Below are positions 43,488 to 53,562 of a stretch of DNA of 64,000 bases, piece after piece. The stretch comes from GCA-2687025 sp964473525 (lineage in GTDB: Bacteria; Poribacteria; WGA-4E; GCA-2687025). Where the stretch lies: assembly GCA_964473525.1 (NCBI GenBank), contig CAYYPK010000020.1, forward strand, positions 1 through 64,000, in the 5' to 3' direction. The first letter of the stretch is position 1. Each line of letters starts with the position of its first letter. The notes under the pieces are model-generated. The model had not been told where the DNA came from. It did not search any database and saw nothing but the letters and a program-made list of their open reading frames with translations. The position numbers were made by a program, and so were the translations under genes.

Positions 43488-43931
43488 ATGCGGCGATACG
43501 GAATATACGAACACGCGGGAGAGGCCGGGAGGGAGCGCGGCGGCGTACGCGTTGCGGCCGCCATCCCATCGCCGGCCCCGCGTAGGCGTCTCGGGAGCGG
43601 CGTGAGAGCCGCGATCGACAGAAGGGCCGAAGCAGCCTCGAAGACAGTGGACGCTGCGTCCGAGGCCATCGCGTACGAGAGCGGGTACGAGGGCGCCATC
43701 TTGGAACCTGCGGACATCGACGACGCCCTGCTAGGGCTCACGGGAGACATCAGGCGGGCGCCCGTCACGGCCCTGGCGATTGCATCCTGGGGTCTGACTC
43801 CGTCATCGAGCCTGCTGAGGGAGCTCGACCTCGAGACAGCGGCCTCGCTGGTCGCGACGCGCGTGGGTGCCCGCGAATCGACAGACGCGCCTGCTGCGAA
43901 GCTGGCTCCCGTCGGGTTCTACGGACTGTAG
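43488..43931 (+). CDS. Small protein with shared motif, less basic (orf4)
   Basis: A 147-residue protein, the only one of the cluster with several aromatic residues (RRYGIYEHAG at the start, YESGYEG in the middle, GFYGL at the end). The region AVTALAIASWGL-like segment reads LTGDIRRAPVTALAIASWGL followed by TPSSSLLREL, the cluster motif. ATG 43488 is preferred to ATG 43479 because AAGGA lies eight bases before it. A following helix (LDLETAASLVATRVGA) extends beyond the motif. No known family. Confidence 0.6.
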   Translation: MRRYGIYEHAGEAGRERGGVRVAAAIPSPAPRRRLGSGVRAAIDRRAEAASKTVDAASEAIAYESGYEGAILEPADIDDALLGLTGDIRRAPVTALAIASWGLTPSSSLLRELDLETAASLVATRVGARESTDAPAAKLAPVGFYGL

Positions 43932-43937
43932 AGGCTT

Positions 43938-43956
43938 CCGCGCGCTCGACGCGCGG
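43938..43956 (+). terminator. Hairpin after orf4
   Basis: CCGCGCG/CGCGCGG, 7 bp, with CTCGA loop, six bases after the stop. It is followed by CACGGCCACGG; a similarly placed hairpin plus GCACGG follows orf5. Confidence 0.45.
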
Positions 43957-44189
43957 CACGGCCACGGAACAGCTCTGACGGTGACCGGGATCGACGGGAC
44001 GGACAGAAGGCACAGCGCCGAGGTTCTCCCGCGACACGAGCGTGACTGAAGCCGGCAACGAGGCCGCCCACGGCGTTGAGGCTGGGGACCAGTGGTGGGC
44101 GTGGAGTTCCGGGACATGGCGGCGCGGCCCCGCGTGGGTGGTGGCTCGGCCGACAGGCGACCGATCTGGACGCAAGGAAGGTAACGCAC

Positions 44190-44642
44190 ATGGCTCTCGT
44201 ATCTGGGCTCGACTCAATGGGCGCGGCCGCTCGAGTGAGCATGGCAACGTCGTCACAGTCCAAGGCCGGGACTGTCACGTCGCGGACGATGGCGCCACAC
44301 GCCGACAGCGCGCAGAAGCAGGCGGACAAGCTGGCGGAGGCGCCGGAGCGCCACGCGGGCATCGCTCGCGCTGGTATCACGAAGCCGTCACGCACCGGCG
44401 GCGACACGACCCAGCCGCCCGCATCCGCCCGCGGCGACACAGGGGTCAACACGCCCGCTTCGGTCGCCGCGGACATAAGGGCGGCCATCGAACAGGATCC
44501 CGCTGGCGCTCTGCGGACGCAGACGGCTGGGCTTTCGGCCGAGTCATCGCTGGCGCGCCACGCCGGACCAGATGGCCCGCAGGGCGCCTCGATGGCGGCA
44601 ATGGCAGCGGCGGCAGCGGTGAGCAACCCGACGGCGCTGTAG
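44190..44642 (+). CDS. 150-residue protein with shared motif, paralogue A (orf5)
   Basis: 150 residues without Cys, Phe, Trp or Tyr. It aligns without gaps over its whole length with the gene at 45434 (I count roughly 55% identity by eye). Shared blocks are KAGTVT, DSAQK, ARAGITK, GGD, NTPAS, then IRAAIEQDPAGALRTQTAGL and ARHAGP, QGASM. AAGGAAGG precedes ATG 44190. Unlike orf2, orf3 and orf6 it is not strongly basic. The motif is followed by S..SSLARHAGP, as in its paralogue. Function unknown; the strict length conservation argues for a folded C-terminal half. Confidence 0.66.
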   Translation: MALVSGLDSMGAAARVSMATSSQSKAGTVTSRTMAPHADSAQKQADKLAEAPERHAGIARAGITKPSRTGGDTTQPPASARGDTGVNTPASVAADIRAAIEQDPAGALRTQTAGLSAESSLARHAGPDGPQGASMAAMAAAAAVSNPTAL

Positions 44643-44885
44643 CGCAAGGATTCCACGCGTAACGCGTGGCACGGACAGACAACAACTCTGGGGCGGGTCG
44701 AGCGATTGATGTCGGCTCGCCCCCGAAACGGACGAGACATACGGCCCCGGCGTTCCTGACCGCCCAGGGCCAGCGCGAGCGACAGCTCGCCAGCAGTACA
44801 CGCCGTTCCCACCGGCATTGAGCGCGGGGAACGGCTCCACAAAAGCGCCAGGCACAAAGCCTGGACGAATGAAGGAAGGCAGAAC
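44643..44885 (+). other. 243-base spacer with repeat of the orf4 leader block
   Basis: It contains the hairpin at 44653-44669, GCACGG (44669-44674), ACAACAACTCT (44679-44689), CGGACGAGAC, and TTCCTGACCGC (44753-44763), the same order as 43199-43327. Ends with GAAGGAAGG before orf6. Confidence 0.5.
44653..44669 (+). terminator. Hairpin after orf5
   Basis: CCACGCG/CGCGTGG, 7 bp, with a TAA loop, ten bases after the stop codon. Its position and its GCACGG flank parallel the hairpin after orf4. No T-run. Confidence 0.45.
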
Positions 44886-45353
44886 ATGCCTCAGGCAGTT
44901 AGCGGAGCCTCCGCGAGCCGCGCCAGCGGCCCAGCAACGCAGCGACCGGACACAAACCGGCCGTCCGGCGCCTCGCAGACAACCCAGTCACCGCCCGAGT
45001 CGAAACGCGCGAACGCGCGCAAGCAGGCGCAGGACGTCTCCGCCGCCCGAGACACGAGCGCGACGAACCGACGCGACAACGCAGCGAAGGCGCGCACGGC
45101 GGCCCGCACGAAGCGAAACGCCCGCGCGAACTCGACCGCCGCCGCGTCAAAGGCGATCTCGCAACGGAAGCGTGGCTCGCAGGCCAGCAGCGCGAAGAGC
45201 CAACCCTCGCCAGAGCGTAACCGCGCGCCGAAGGCGGACACGGCCAAGAAGGCCGCGTCAGCCGCGGCAGCGGCGCAGGACAGCAGGAAGCAGTCCGTGA
45301 AGAGCGCGGCGAGCGCGAAGCAGTCTAGCGGAGCCAAGACCAACGCGGCGTAG
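44886..45353 (+). CDS. Histone-H1-like Ala/Lys/Arg/Ser-rich protein (orf6)
   Basis: 155 residues with no aromatic residues and no Cys. Composition is Ala, Ser, Lys, Arg, Thr, Gln throughout (AKARTAARTKRNARANSTAA; KKAASAAAAAQDSRKQSVKS), typical of disordered nucleic-acid-binding or coating proteins. It lacks the shared C-terminal motif of its neighbours. The start has a strong GAAGGAAGG box, and codon use fits the region, so it is probably translated. Function unknown; resemblance to bacterial H1-like proteins is compositional only. Confidence 0.58.
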   Translation: MPQAVSGASASRASGPATQRPDTNRPSGASQTTQSPPESKRANARKQAQDVSAARDTSATNRRDNAAKARTAARTKRNARANSTAAASKAISQRKRGSQASSAKSQPSPERNRAPKADTAKKAASAAAAAQDSRKQSVKSAASAKQSSGAKTNAA

Positions 45354-45433
45354 CAGCCAAACGCGCGTCTGACATGCAGGGCCGGCGCAGGCAGCGCGGC
45401 CCGCACGCAACACGATGAGAACGGAGCGACGAC

Positions 45434-45886
45434 ATGCCTCTTGTCAGAGGACTCGAATCCCTGGGCGCCCCTGGCCGCGTGCGACTGGCGAAGGCCAGCC
45501 CCCAGAAGGCAGGCACGGTGACAGCGCGCACCATGGCGGCGCACGACGATAGCGCGCAGAAGCGCGCCGCGGAGCTCAAGGCGCTGCCGGTGACGAAGGC
45601 CCGTGTTGCGCGGGCCGGCATTACGAAGCAGGCGAAGTCCGGCGGCGACCTCCCGCAGCCCCCCATCGGCGTCGCCGATGCGACAGGCAAGAACACGCCG
45701 GCGTCCATCGCCAACGGCATCAAGCGCGCAATCCAACGTGACCCGTCCGGCGCGCTGAAGATCCAGACGAAGGGTCTCTCGAGCCAATCAGTGCTAGCTC
45801 GACACGCCGGGCCAGAGGGACATCAGGGCGCGTCCATGATCGCTCAGGCCGTCGCGGCCAGCGTGCTGAACCCGGCGGCCCTGTAG
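45434..45886 (+). CDS. 150-residue protein with shared motif, paralogue B (orf7)
   Basis: 150 residues, gapless paralogue of orf5 and more basic. Opening MPLVRGLESLGAPGRV matches orf5's MALVSGLDSMGAAARV. The motif is IKRAIQRDPSGALKIQTKGL, followed by SSQSVLARHAGPEG and QGASM. No Cys or aromatic residue. ACGGAG lies eight bases before ATG 45434. It is the last gene of the cluster; a strong hairpin follows 40 bases later, then the nuo promoter. Function unknown. Confidence 0.66.
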   Translation: MPLVRGLESLGAPGRVRLAKASPQKAGTVTARTMAAHDDSAQKRAAELKALPVTKARVARAGITKQAKSGGDLPQPPIGVADATGKNTPASIANGIKRAIQRDPSGALKIQTKGLSSQSVLARHAGPEGHQGASMIAQAVAASVLNPAAL

Positions 45887-45926
45887 TCCTACGGGGCGCG
45901 CCGACTGGCCACGCGCAACGACACCT

Positions 45927-45956
45927 AACGCGCCGACTCACTCGGGTCGGCGCGTT
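45927..45956 (+). terminator. Terminator at the end of the post-flagellin cluster
   Basis: AACGCGCCGAC and GTCGGCGCGTT form a perfect 11-bp stem with an 8-base loop, 40 bases after the last small gene and before the nuo promoter. Only a weak pyrimidine run (GGCCTTC) follows. Confidence 0.7.
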
Positions 45957-45982
45957 GGCCTTCAGACGTCGTCGGTTTGGGC

Positions 45983-46010
45983 TTGTTCGCGTTGCCGCGC
46001 GTGCTATAAT
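45983..46010 (+). promoter_or_regulatory. Sigma-70-like promoter of the nuo operon
   Basis: TTGTTC (45983-45988), 16-base spacer, consensus TATAAT (46005-46010). Transcription would start near 46017, 80 bases before nuoA. Confidence 0.65.
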
Positions 46011-46096
46011 TCGGTTGGCCTGAAACCAGGCGGGTCCGTTCCACCTGCGTCCAGGGCGTCAGAGAGCCATTCCCGGCCGCACTAGGAACGCGCTGC

Positions 46097-46543
46097 ATGC
46101 GATACGAGTTCGCCAACGTCTTCGTCTTCGCGGTAGTAGGCTGCGCGTTCATCCTCGTCAATAACGTCATCTCCAAGCTGGGCCGCCCGGAGGTCTATAG
46201 CAGCGAGAAGTACGTCCCCTACGAATGTGGCGAGGATCCGGTTGACGACGCCCGACTCAAATTCAACGTCCGGTTCTTCACGACCGCGTTGATCTTCCTG
46301 CTCTTCGACGTGGAAATCGCCTTCCTGTTTCCATGGGCGATCGTCTTCAAGCAGATAGGTCTTATCGCGCTCGTCGAGATGTTCATCTTCGTCGGCGTGC
46401 TGCTGATCGGCCTGGCGTACGTGTGGGCGAAGGGCGACCTCGACTGGGTGCGCTCGTACCGCCAGCCGGCGGAGCCGGATGTCGCGCCGACGCCGTTAAC
46501 CGAGCCCACGGCCGACAACGGCCTGGCCGAAGCAGCGGACTAG
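46097..46543 (+). CDS. nuoA: NADH-quinone oxidoreductase subunit A
   Basis: Small membrane subunit of complex I, 148 residues with three transmembrane helices. The family sequence KYVPYECGEDPVDDARLKFN gives the conserved loop, followed by FLLFDVEIAFLFPWA, in which an acidic residue lines the quinone entry. The C-terminal ~25 residues (QPAEPDVAPTPLTEPTADNG) are an acidic extension. It is the first gene of the operon, 12 bases from nuoB. Confidence 0.96.
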   Translation: MRYEFANVFVFAVVGCAFILVNNVISKLGRPEVYSSEKYVPYECGEDPVDDARLKFNVRFFTTALIFLLFDVEIAFLFPWAIVFKQIGLIALVEMFIFVGVLLIGLAYVWAKGDLDWVRSYRQPAEPDVAPTPLTEPTADNGLAEAAD

Positions 46544-46555
46544 CGGAAAGACGCG

Positions 46556-47044
46556 ATGCGGATAATCGCCGACCAGTTCGACAAGAACGCCATCGTCACG
46601 ACGGTAGACTCCGTCGTGAACTGGGCGCGCAAGTCCTCGCTGTGGCCGATGACTTTCGGTCTGGCGTGCTGCGCCATCGAATTCATGGCAACGGCGGCCT
46701 CGCACAACGACTTGGACCGTTTCGGCGCGGGCGTGCCACGCGCGACACCCCGGCAGTCGGACCTGCTCATCGTCTCGGGCACCGTGACGATGAAGATGGC
46801 CCAGCGTGTCAAGCGGCTCTACGAGCAGATGCCCGAGCCGAAGTACGTCATCTCCATGGGCAGTTGCGCCAACAGCGGCGGCCCCTACTGGATGCACGGC
46901 TACTCGGTGCTAAAAGGCGTGGACAGGATCATCCCGGTCGACGTGTACGTGCCGGGCTGTCCACCGCGGCCTGAGGCCGTGATTGAGGGCCTGCTGAAGC
47001 TGCAAGACAAGATCATGAGTACGACTATCGCGAGGAAGGCGTAG
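46556..47044 (+). CDS. nuoB: NADH-quinone oxidoreductase subunit B
   Basis: Peripheral-arm subunit carrying the terminal 4Fe-4S cluster N2, 162 residues. Four cysteine ligands are visible: the adjacent pair in GLACCAIEFMA, one in MGSCANSGGPYW, and one in YVPGCPPRPEA. Arg-rich RATPRQSDLLIV and VDRIIPVDVY match the family closely. ATG 46556 is directly upstream of the family N-terminus. Confidence 0.97.
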   Translation: MRIIADQFDKNAIVTTVDSVVNWARKSSLWPMTFGLACCAIEFMATAASHNDLDRFGAGVPRATPRQSDLLIVSGTVTMKMAQRVKRLYEQMPEPKYVISMGSCANSGGPYWMHGYSVLKGVDRIIPVDVYVPGCPPRPEAVIEGLLKLQDKIMSTTIARKA

Positions 47045-47082
47045 GCCCGGCCGACGCCATACCCAGAACGTCGAGGACGACA

Positions 47083-47589
47083 GTGACGCCAGAAGAGATA
47101 CACTCGCGCCTGCTGGAACACTTCGGTGATGGCATTGTCACCGGCTTGGTCCAGTCGGACGAATCGGACGCGAAGAACCCCATCGTCTACGATCCCGCGC
47201 AGACCATGGTCGACGCCGCGAGCATCGCGGACGTAGCCGCCCATTGCCGCGAAGACGACGCGTTGCTGTTTGACTCGCTCATGTGCCTTAGCGCCGTTGA
47301 CCGCGACGAGCGCCTGTCGGTCGTATACAACCTGCATTCGATGACGTTGAAGCATGTCGCCTGCCTTCGTGTGGACGTTCCCAGATTGGAAGCAGTTGTC
47401 GCCAGCGTCGAGAGGGTGTGGAAGACGGCAGACTGGCACGAACGCGAGGCCCATGACCTGATGGGGATCGCGTTCTCCGGTCATCGAGACCTCCGGCCGC
47501 TCATCCTGCCGGAAGGCTGGGAGGGGTACCCCCTTCGCAAAGACTACGTAGCGCAAGAGGTCTACCGCGGGATGAAGGTCCCCTACTAA
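47083..47589 (+). CDS. nuoC: NADH-quinone oxidoreductase subunit C
   Basis: 30-kDa peripheral subunit, 168 residues. Family stretches are LMCLSAVDRDERLSVVYNLH and WHEREAHDLMGIAFSGH, then LRPLILPEGWEGYPLRKDY at the end. GTG start at 47083, weak box. It is not fused to nuoD, 16 bases away. Confidence 0.95.
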   Translation: MTPEEIHSRLLEHFGDGIVTGLVQSDESDAKNPIVYDPAQTMVDAASIADVAAHCREDDALLFDSLMCLSAVDRDERLSVVYNLHSMTLKHVACLRVDVPRLEAVVASVERVWKTADWHEREAHDLMGIAFSGHRDLRPLILPEGWEGYPLRKDYVAQEVYRGMKVPY

Positions 47590-47605
47590 CCGGAATCCGG
47601 GGTCG

Positions 47606-48757
47606 ATGGCAGAACCCAGCACAAGAACGCTCCGCACGGATACGATGGTCCTCAACATGGGGCCTCAGCATCCGAGCACGCACGGGGTGCTCCGCCTCGA
47701 GCTCCTGGCCGACGGCGAGGTGATTGAGGAAGCCATCCCGCATATCGGGTACTTGCACCGCAACTTCGAGAAGCACTGTGAAAGCCTGACCTACCCGCAG
47801 ATCATCCCGTATACGGATCGGATGGATTACATCGCGGCGATGAACAACGAGCTCGGGTGGGTACTCGCCGTCGAGAAGCTCCTGGCGCGCGGCCCGAAGG
47901 CGGTCGAAGTTCCCGAGAAGGCGGAGTACATCCGCGTCCTCGTGTGCGAGCTGAACCGGATCGCGAGCCACCTCCTGGCTTTCGGCACGTACGGCATGGA
48001 CATCGGCGCGATGACGCCGTTTCTCTACGCCTTCCGCGACCGCGAGCAGATCCTGGAGTTCTTCGAGGAGCTGTGTGGCGCGCGGCTGCTCTACAACTAC
48101 ATCCGCGTCGGCGGGGTGTCCCGGGATTTGCCGCCGGGATTCCACCACAAGGTGCGGCGATTCCTCGATTACTTCGGCCCGCAGATAGACGTCTACGACA
48201 CGCTGCTCACCCACAATAAGATCTTCCTCGAGCGCACCAAGGGTCTCGGCGTGTGGGACGTCGACCAGTGCATCGAGAACGGCTGGACCGGCCCGAACAT
48301 CCGGGGCGCCGGGCTGGCGTGGGATCTGCGCAAGGACGAGCCGTACAGCATCTACGACCGGTTCGACTTCGACATACCGGTCGGCGAAAACGGCGACTGC
48401 TGGGACCGTTACAAGGTGCGCATGGACGAGATGCGCGAGAGCACGAAGATCTCGCTACAGGTTCTCGACCAGATGGAGGAACGCGGGCTGCTCGAGGATG
48501 AGAACTTCACCGCGAAGGTCCGGGGAACCATCCGCCCGCCCGCTGGCGAAATCTACGTGCGCACGGAGACTCCGCGGGGCGACCTGGGCTACTACATCCA
48601 GAGCGACGGCTCGGAGCATCCGGCGCGGGTGAAAGTGCGTTCGCCTTGCTTCACCGCTTTGAGCGCCATGCAGGAGATAAGCCGCGGGCTACTCATCGCC
48701 GACGTCGTGGCGATCATCGGCAGCATCGACATCGTTATGGGAGAGGTGGATCGATAG
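47606..48757 (+). CDS. nuoD: NADH-quinone oxidoreductase subunit D
   Basis: 49-kDa subunit, 383 residues, forming the quinone pocket with NuoB. N-terminal NMGPQHPSTHGVLRLELLAD and GYLHRNFEKHCESLTYPQ are present with the conserved His and Tyr (in IPYTDRMDY). The end DIVMGEVDR is the family C-terminus. Operon position after nuoC is standard. Confidence 0.97.
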   Translation: MAEPSTRTLRTDTMVLNMGPQHPSTHGVLRLELLADGEVIEEAIPHIGYLHRNFEKHCESLTYPQIIPYTDRMDYIAAMNNELGWVLAVEKLLARGPKAVEVPEKAEYIRVLVCELNRIASHLLAFGTYGMDIGAMTPFLYAFRDREQILEFFEELCGARLLYNYIRVGGVSRDLPPGFHHKVRRFLDYFGPQIDVYDTLLTHNKIFLERTKGLGVWDVDQCIENGWTGPNIRGAGLAWDLRKDEPYSIYDRFDFDIPVGENGDCWDRYKVRMDEMRESTKISLQVLDQMEERGLLEDENFTAKVRGTIRPPAGEIYVRTETPRGDLGYYIQSDGSEHPARVKVRSPCFTALSAMQEISRGLLIADVVAIIGSIDIVMGEVDR

Positions 48758-48802
48758 CGCGCGCGCCGAGGCGCCACAGCCTATCGTGACGAACCAAAGC
48801 GT

Positions 48803-50044
48803 ATGACACACCCGATCGAGGTATCCGCCGCACGCCTCAGGGCGACGCTGGCGCAGACGACGGAGACGCTGGAGCTGGGCGGCCGCTGGCCGGAGGCGCT
48901 CCCGCTCGAGGCGATCATCGCGATCATGCTCGTCGTGCTCGCCGGCGTGACGGTGGCGATCATCGCGGCGATCCCCATCGTCCTCGTGCTGATGGAACGC
49001 AAGGTCTCGGCGTATTTCCAGGACCGTCTGGGGCCGACGCGCGTGGGTCCTTGGGGGATCCTCGTAACGCTCGCCGACGGCGTGAAGCTCCTGTTCAAGG
49101 AGGACTTGATCCCGCCGCAAGCGGACAAGACGCTCTTCCGCCTCGCGCCCTATGTTGTGTTCGGCTCGTCCTTCGCCGTCGTCGCCGTCCTCCCTCCGTT
49201 TCAGTCGGCGGTGTTCGGCAACCTCCAGCTCGGTGTGTTCCTGTACCTAGCCGTGTCGTCTCTCGTAGTGCTCGGCATCATCATGGCGGGTTGGTCGTCC
49301 AACAGCAAATACTCGCTGTTCGGCGCGTTGCGCGCGGCGGCGCAGACGGTCAGTTACGAGATCCCGCTGGGTCTGGCGGCGCTGATGATAGTGATGACGG
49401 CCGGCACGATGAACATGCAGCATCTCGTCATGGACCAGGTGGGCGGCATCCACCACTGGTACATGTTCCGGCACCCGTTCCTTTTCATCGGCACGTTCGT
49501 CTACTTCATCTCCGCGATGGCGGAGGTGAACCGCACGCCGTTCGATCTCGCGGAAGCGGAATCGGAGATCGTGGCGGGCTTCCACACTGAATACAGTGGC
49601 CTGCGCTTCGCGTACTTCTTCCTTGCGGAGTACGCGAACGTGTTCGTTGTCTCCGGCATCTGCGTCGCGCTTTTCATGGGCGGGTGGTCGAGCCCCATCC
49701 CAGGCGTCGCATTGCTCCCGGGTGCTGTGTGGTTCGTCGGTAAGGTGTTCGTCCTCGTCTTCATGATGATGTGGTTGCGCTGGACCATCCCCCGCGTGCG
49801 TGTAGACCAGCTCATGGCGATCTGCTGGAAGTACCTGCTGCCCATCGCCTTCGTGAACATCCTGGGCACGGGCGTCGTCGTCCTGCTCGACCGCGAGGGG
49901 CTGGGCCTGCCGATTGGCGACATCTTCATCAGCGCCAGTCATCTGACGTGGATTGCGGCTCCGTTCGTGTTGATCATCCTGGGCATCCTGGCGTTCACTG
50001 GCACCGAGCCGGTGCGTCGCCGACCAACGGCTGTGGGAGGCTAG
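48803..50044 (+). CDS. nuoH: NADH-quinone oxidoreductase subunit H
   Basis: Eight-helix membrane subunit, 413 residues, connecting the peripheral and membrane arms. Conserved: ERKVSAYFQDRLGPTRVGP, ADGVKLLFKEDLIP, NRTPFDLAEAESEIVAGFHT (quinone-site acidic loop) and LRWTIPRVRVDQLM. An N-terminal ~35-residue extension precedes the first helix. It lies 45 bases from nuoD. The next gene is nuoJ; nuoI, normally here, is absent. Confidence 0.96.
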   Translation: MTHPIEVSAARLRATLAQTTETLELGGRWPEALPLEAIIAIMLVVLAGVTVAIIAAIPIVLVLMERKVSAYFQDRLGPTRVGPWGILVTLADGVKLLFKEDLIPPQADKTLFRLAPYVVFGSSFAVVAVLPPFQSAVFGNLQLGVFLYLAVSSLVVLGIIMAGWSSNSKYSLFGALRAAAQTVSYEIPLGLAALMIVMTAGTMNMQHLVMDQVGGIHHWYMFRHPFLFIGTFVYFISAMAEVNRTPFDLAEAESEIVAGFHTEYSGLRFAYFFLAEYANVFVVSGICVALFMGGWSSPIPGVALLPGAVWFVGKVFVLVFMMMWLRWTIPRVRVDQLMAICWKYLLPIAFVNILGTGVVVLLDREGLGLPIGDIFISASHLTWIAAPFVLIILGILAFTGTEPVRRRPTAVGG

Positions 50045-50053
50045 GAACCGCAC

Positions 50054-51013
50054 ATGGCCCTTCTGGTCTTCTACGCATTCGTCGGCCTCGCGCTGCTTTC
50101 CGCGGTCATTGTTGTGACCACGCGGAACGTCGTGCACGCGGCCTTCGCGCTCATGGTGACGCTCGTTAGCGTTTCCGCCTTCTACGTCTTCCTGGACGCC
50201 GACTTCCTCGCGGCAATTCAGCTCCTCGTCTACGTCGGCGGCATCCTCGTGTTGGTGCTGTTCGGCGTGATGATGACAAGCGGCCGCCTGCTCGTGAAGC
50301 TCCGCGCGCCGGTTCGGCAGTTGGCTCCAGCGGCCGTCCTCGGCGTCATACTCCTCGCGGCGCTACTGCACGTTGCCATCGGCGAATCCCCGTGGGAGCA
50401 GTTCGTGCTGGTCGACAACGCCGACGGGTCCGCGACTACGGCCGTCGGGGCGGTCCAAGCGGAGCGCTCGTCGGTACGCGCTTCGACCGTGACGCCGCGC
50501 GTCGAGATCGTCTATTCGGCCACCGAGGCGCCCCGGGAGTATCCAGCCGATCGCGAACTCGAGACCGCAGTAGCCGAGGCCATCGTCGACACAGGCATCC
50601 AGCGGCTCTACGTCGTCCAGTCGCGGCCCGACCCTCTGAACCCGGCCCGGCATGTTGTCCTGGTCGAGAAGCGGGTCACGTCCCTCGTCAAGGAGCGTGC
50701 CGCCGCGGCCGTCTCAGACGCGGAGTTGACCGCGATAGGCGACGCGGTCGGGGCGCGCCCCGTCGACGGCTTCCTGCAACCGTCAGTGGTGCGACCCGAT
50801 ATGCTCCTAGTTACCGGTGTCGACGCGAAGGCGCGCGAGGAGTTGCTCGTCACGCACGGGCTGACGGAGGTCAAGGACGTCCGCACGGTGGTGGGGCTCG
50901 GCGACTCGGTGATGCTCGGCGAGTTCCTCCTGCCGTTTGAGATCGTCGGCGCGCTGCTGCTCGTCGCGCTGATCGGGGCGGCGGTGGTGTCGCGCAAGGA
51001 ACTGGAAGCATGA
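50054..51013 (+). CDS. nuoJ: NADH-quinone oxidoreductase subunit J with a large insertion
   Basis: NuoJ is usually about 160-200 residues with five helices; this one is 319. Residues 1-110 (RNVVHAAFALMVTLVSVSAF, QLLVYVGGILVLVLFGVMM) and the last ~35 (LPFEIVGALLLVALIGAAVV) are NuoJ-like. Between them, residues ~115-280 form an extra soluble segment without transmembrane helices (VEIVYSATEAPREYP, GIQRLYVVQSRPDPLN, VDAKAREELLVTHGLTEV) that probably lies outside the membrane. ATG of nuoK overlaps its TGA. Confidence 0.9.
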   Translation: MALLVFYAFVGLALLSAVIVVTTRNVVHAAFALMVTLVSVSAFYVFLDADFLAAIQLLVYVGGILVLVLFGVMMTSGRLLVKLRAPVRQLAPAAVLGVILLAALLHVAIGESPWEQFVLVDNADGSATTAVGAVQAERSSVRASTVTPRVEIVYSATEAPREYPADRELETAVAEAIVDTGIQRLYVVQSRPDPLNPARHVVLVEKRVTSLVKERAAAAVSDAELTAIGDAVGARPVDGFLQPSVVRPDMLLVTGVDAKAREELLVTHGLTEVKDVRTVVGLGDSVMLGEFLLPFEIVGALLLVALIGAAVVSRKELEA

Positions 51014-51315
51014 TCACACTCTCACACTTCCTCGTCGTCAGCGCGCTGTTGTTCGTGTTCGGCATGTTCGCCGTGCTGACGCGACGCAACGCCATCGCCA
51101 TGCTCATGGGTATCGAGTTGATCCTGAACTCGGCGAACCTGAACTTCGTAGCGTTCTCTCGCTACGTGGTCGGCGGCGTGGCAGGTCAGATGATCGCGGT
51201 GTTCGTGATCGTCCTGGCGGCGGCCGAGGCGGCGGTCGCCCTGGCGATCGTCCTCGACATGTACCAGAAGCTGGGCACTATCAGCCCCGACGAAACACGG
51301 GAGCTGAAGGGGTAA
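51010..51315 (+). CDS. nuoK: NADH-quinone oxidoreductase subunit K
   Basis: Three-helix membrane subunit, 101 residues. GMFAVLTRRNAIAMLMGIEL and NSANLNFVAFSRY carry the conserved acidic residue (Glu in MGIELILN) and the second helix Glu in AAAEAAVALAI, both needed for proton transfer in the family. Its ATG overlaps the stop of nuoJ (ATGA). Confidence 0.97.
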   Translation: MITLSHFLVVSALLFVFGMFAVLTRRNAIAMLMGIELILNSANLNFVAFSRYVVGGVAGQMIAVFVIVLAAAEAAVALAIVLDMYQKLGTISPDETRELKG

Positions 51316-51316
51316 C

Positions 51317-53548
<2,232 letters not shown>

Positions 53549-53562
53549 GAGGATCGCATCGC

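Noticed and set aside
44886..45353. Calling orf6 a bacterial histone
   Set aside because: Resemblance is compositional only; there is no HU, Hc1 or archaeal-histone motif.
40893..45886. Prophage or integrative element
   Set aside because: No integrase, terminase, capsid, tail or attachment-site repeats are visible; GC content matches the surroundings.
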